Source: Pelomicrobium sp036803785
GTDB lineage: Bacteria > Pseudomonadota > Gammaproteobacteria > Burkholderiales > UBA6910
DNA length: 30,095 nucleotides
Direction of reading: 5' to 3'
Assembly (NCBI RefSeq): GCF_036803785.1
Contig: NZ_DAIRTR010000022.1
Location: 1-30,095, forward strand
The position numbers and the translations under genes were made by a program. Shown piece after piece: positions 29,428-30,095 of this stretch (position 1 is the first letter of the stretch; every line of letters begins with the position of its first letter). The notes beneath the pieces were generated by a model that was not told the origin of the DNA, did no database searches, and was given only the letters and a program-made list of their open reading frames with translations.

Positions 29428-30095
<668 letters not shown>

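Overview
The window is GC-rich and reads as chromosomal DNA of a betaproteobacterium. That call is an inference from protein character and gene order: TorF-type porin, GlnK and an ammonium transporter on one strand, facing UbiK and a ComM-like ATPase on the other, plus Mpl, HU, MetE with MetH, and a TAT-exported TRAP binding protein. No tRNA, rRNA, CRISPR array or intact transposase was recognised.

Positions 1-4700. A leftward nitrogen operon (porin, glnK, start of amtB) has a good sigma-54 promoter and two NtrC-like sites 31 bp apart upstream. Rightward of it lie ubiK and yifB/comM. A MetR-like regulator diverges from metE.

Positions 4700-17600. Methionine synthesis dominates: B12-independent MetE, a single-domain rhodanese, and full-length B12-dependent MetH. 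Then come a leftward FAD oxidoreductase, a rightward run (M48 lipoprotein protease, mscL, an unknown protein, a carboxymuconolactone-decarboxylase-like protein), leftward HU, rightward mpl (murein tripeptide recycling), and a small secreted coiled-coil protein that overlaps the mpl 3' end.

Positions 17600-23430. A gamma-glutamyltransferase and a complete TRAP transporter (dctP-dctQ-dctM, probably for a 2-oxo acid or another carboxylate) are leftward. A strong hairpin separates dctP from dctQM. The spacer between ggt and dctM holds a cluster of DnaA-box-like words and a parS-like imperfect palindrome. A YqiA-type esterase follows.

Positions 23430-30095. This is an accessory defence island. 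About 0.8 kb without a supportable gene leads to a tight rightward operon: small XRE regulator with its own 22-bp palindromic operator, SNF2/RapA-like helicase (apparently lacking its C-terminal part), type I methylase HsdM, an unrecognised 225-aa winged-helix protein, a 33-aa ORF, and HsdS (cut by the window edge). The most notable points are two copies of a 28-bp palindrome inserted in frame into hsdM, both coding VGAxHASPL, and a 24-bp duplication of the hsdM-hsdS translational junction flanking the 225-aa gene. The duplication suggests that gene was spliced between hsdM and hsdS as a cassette bringing its own ribosome-binding site. Its position resembles that of known restriction-linked guard genes such as prrC, but its sequence does not.
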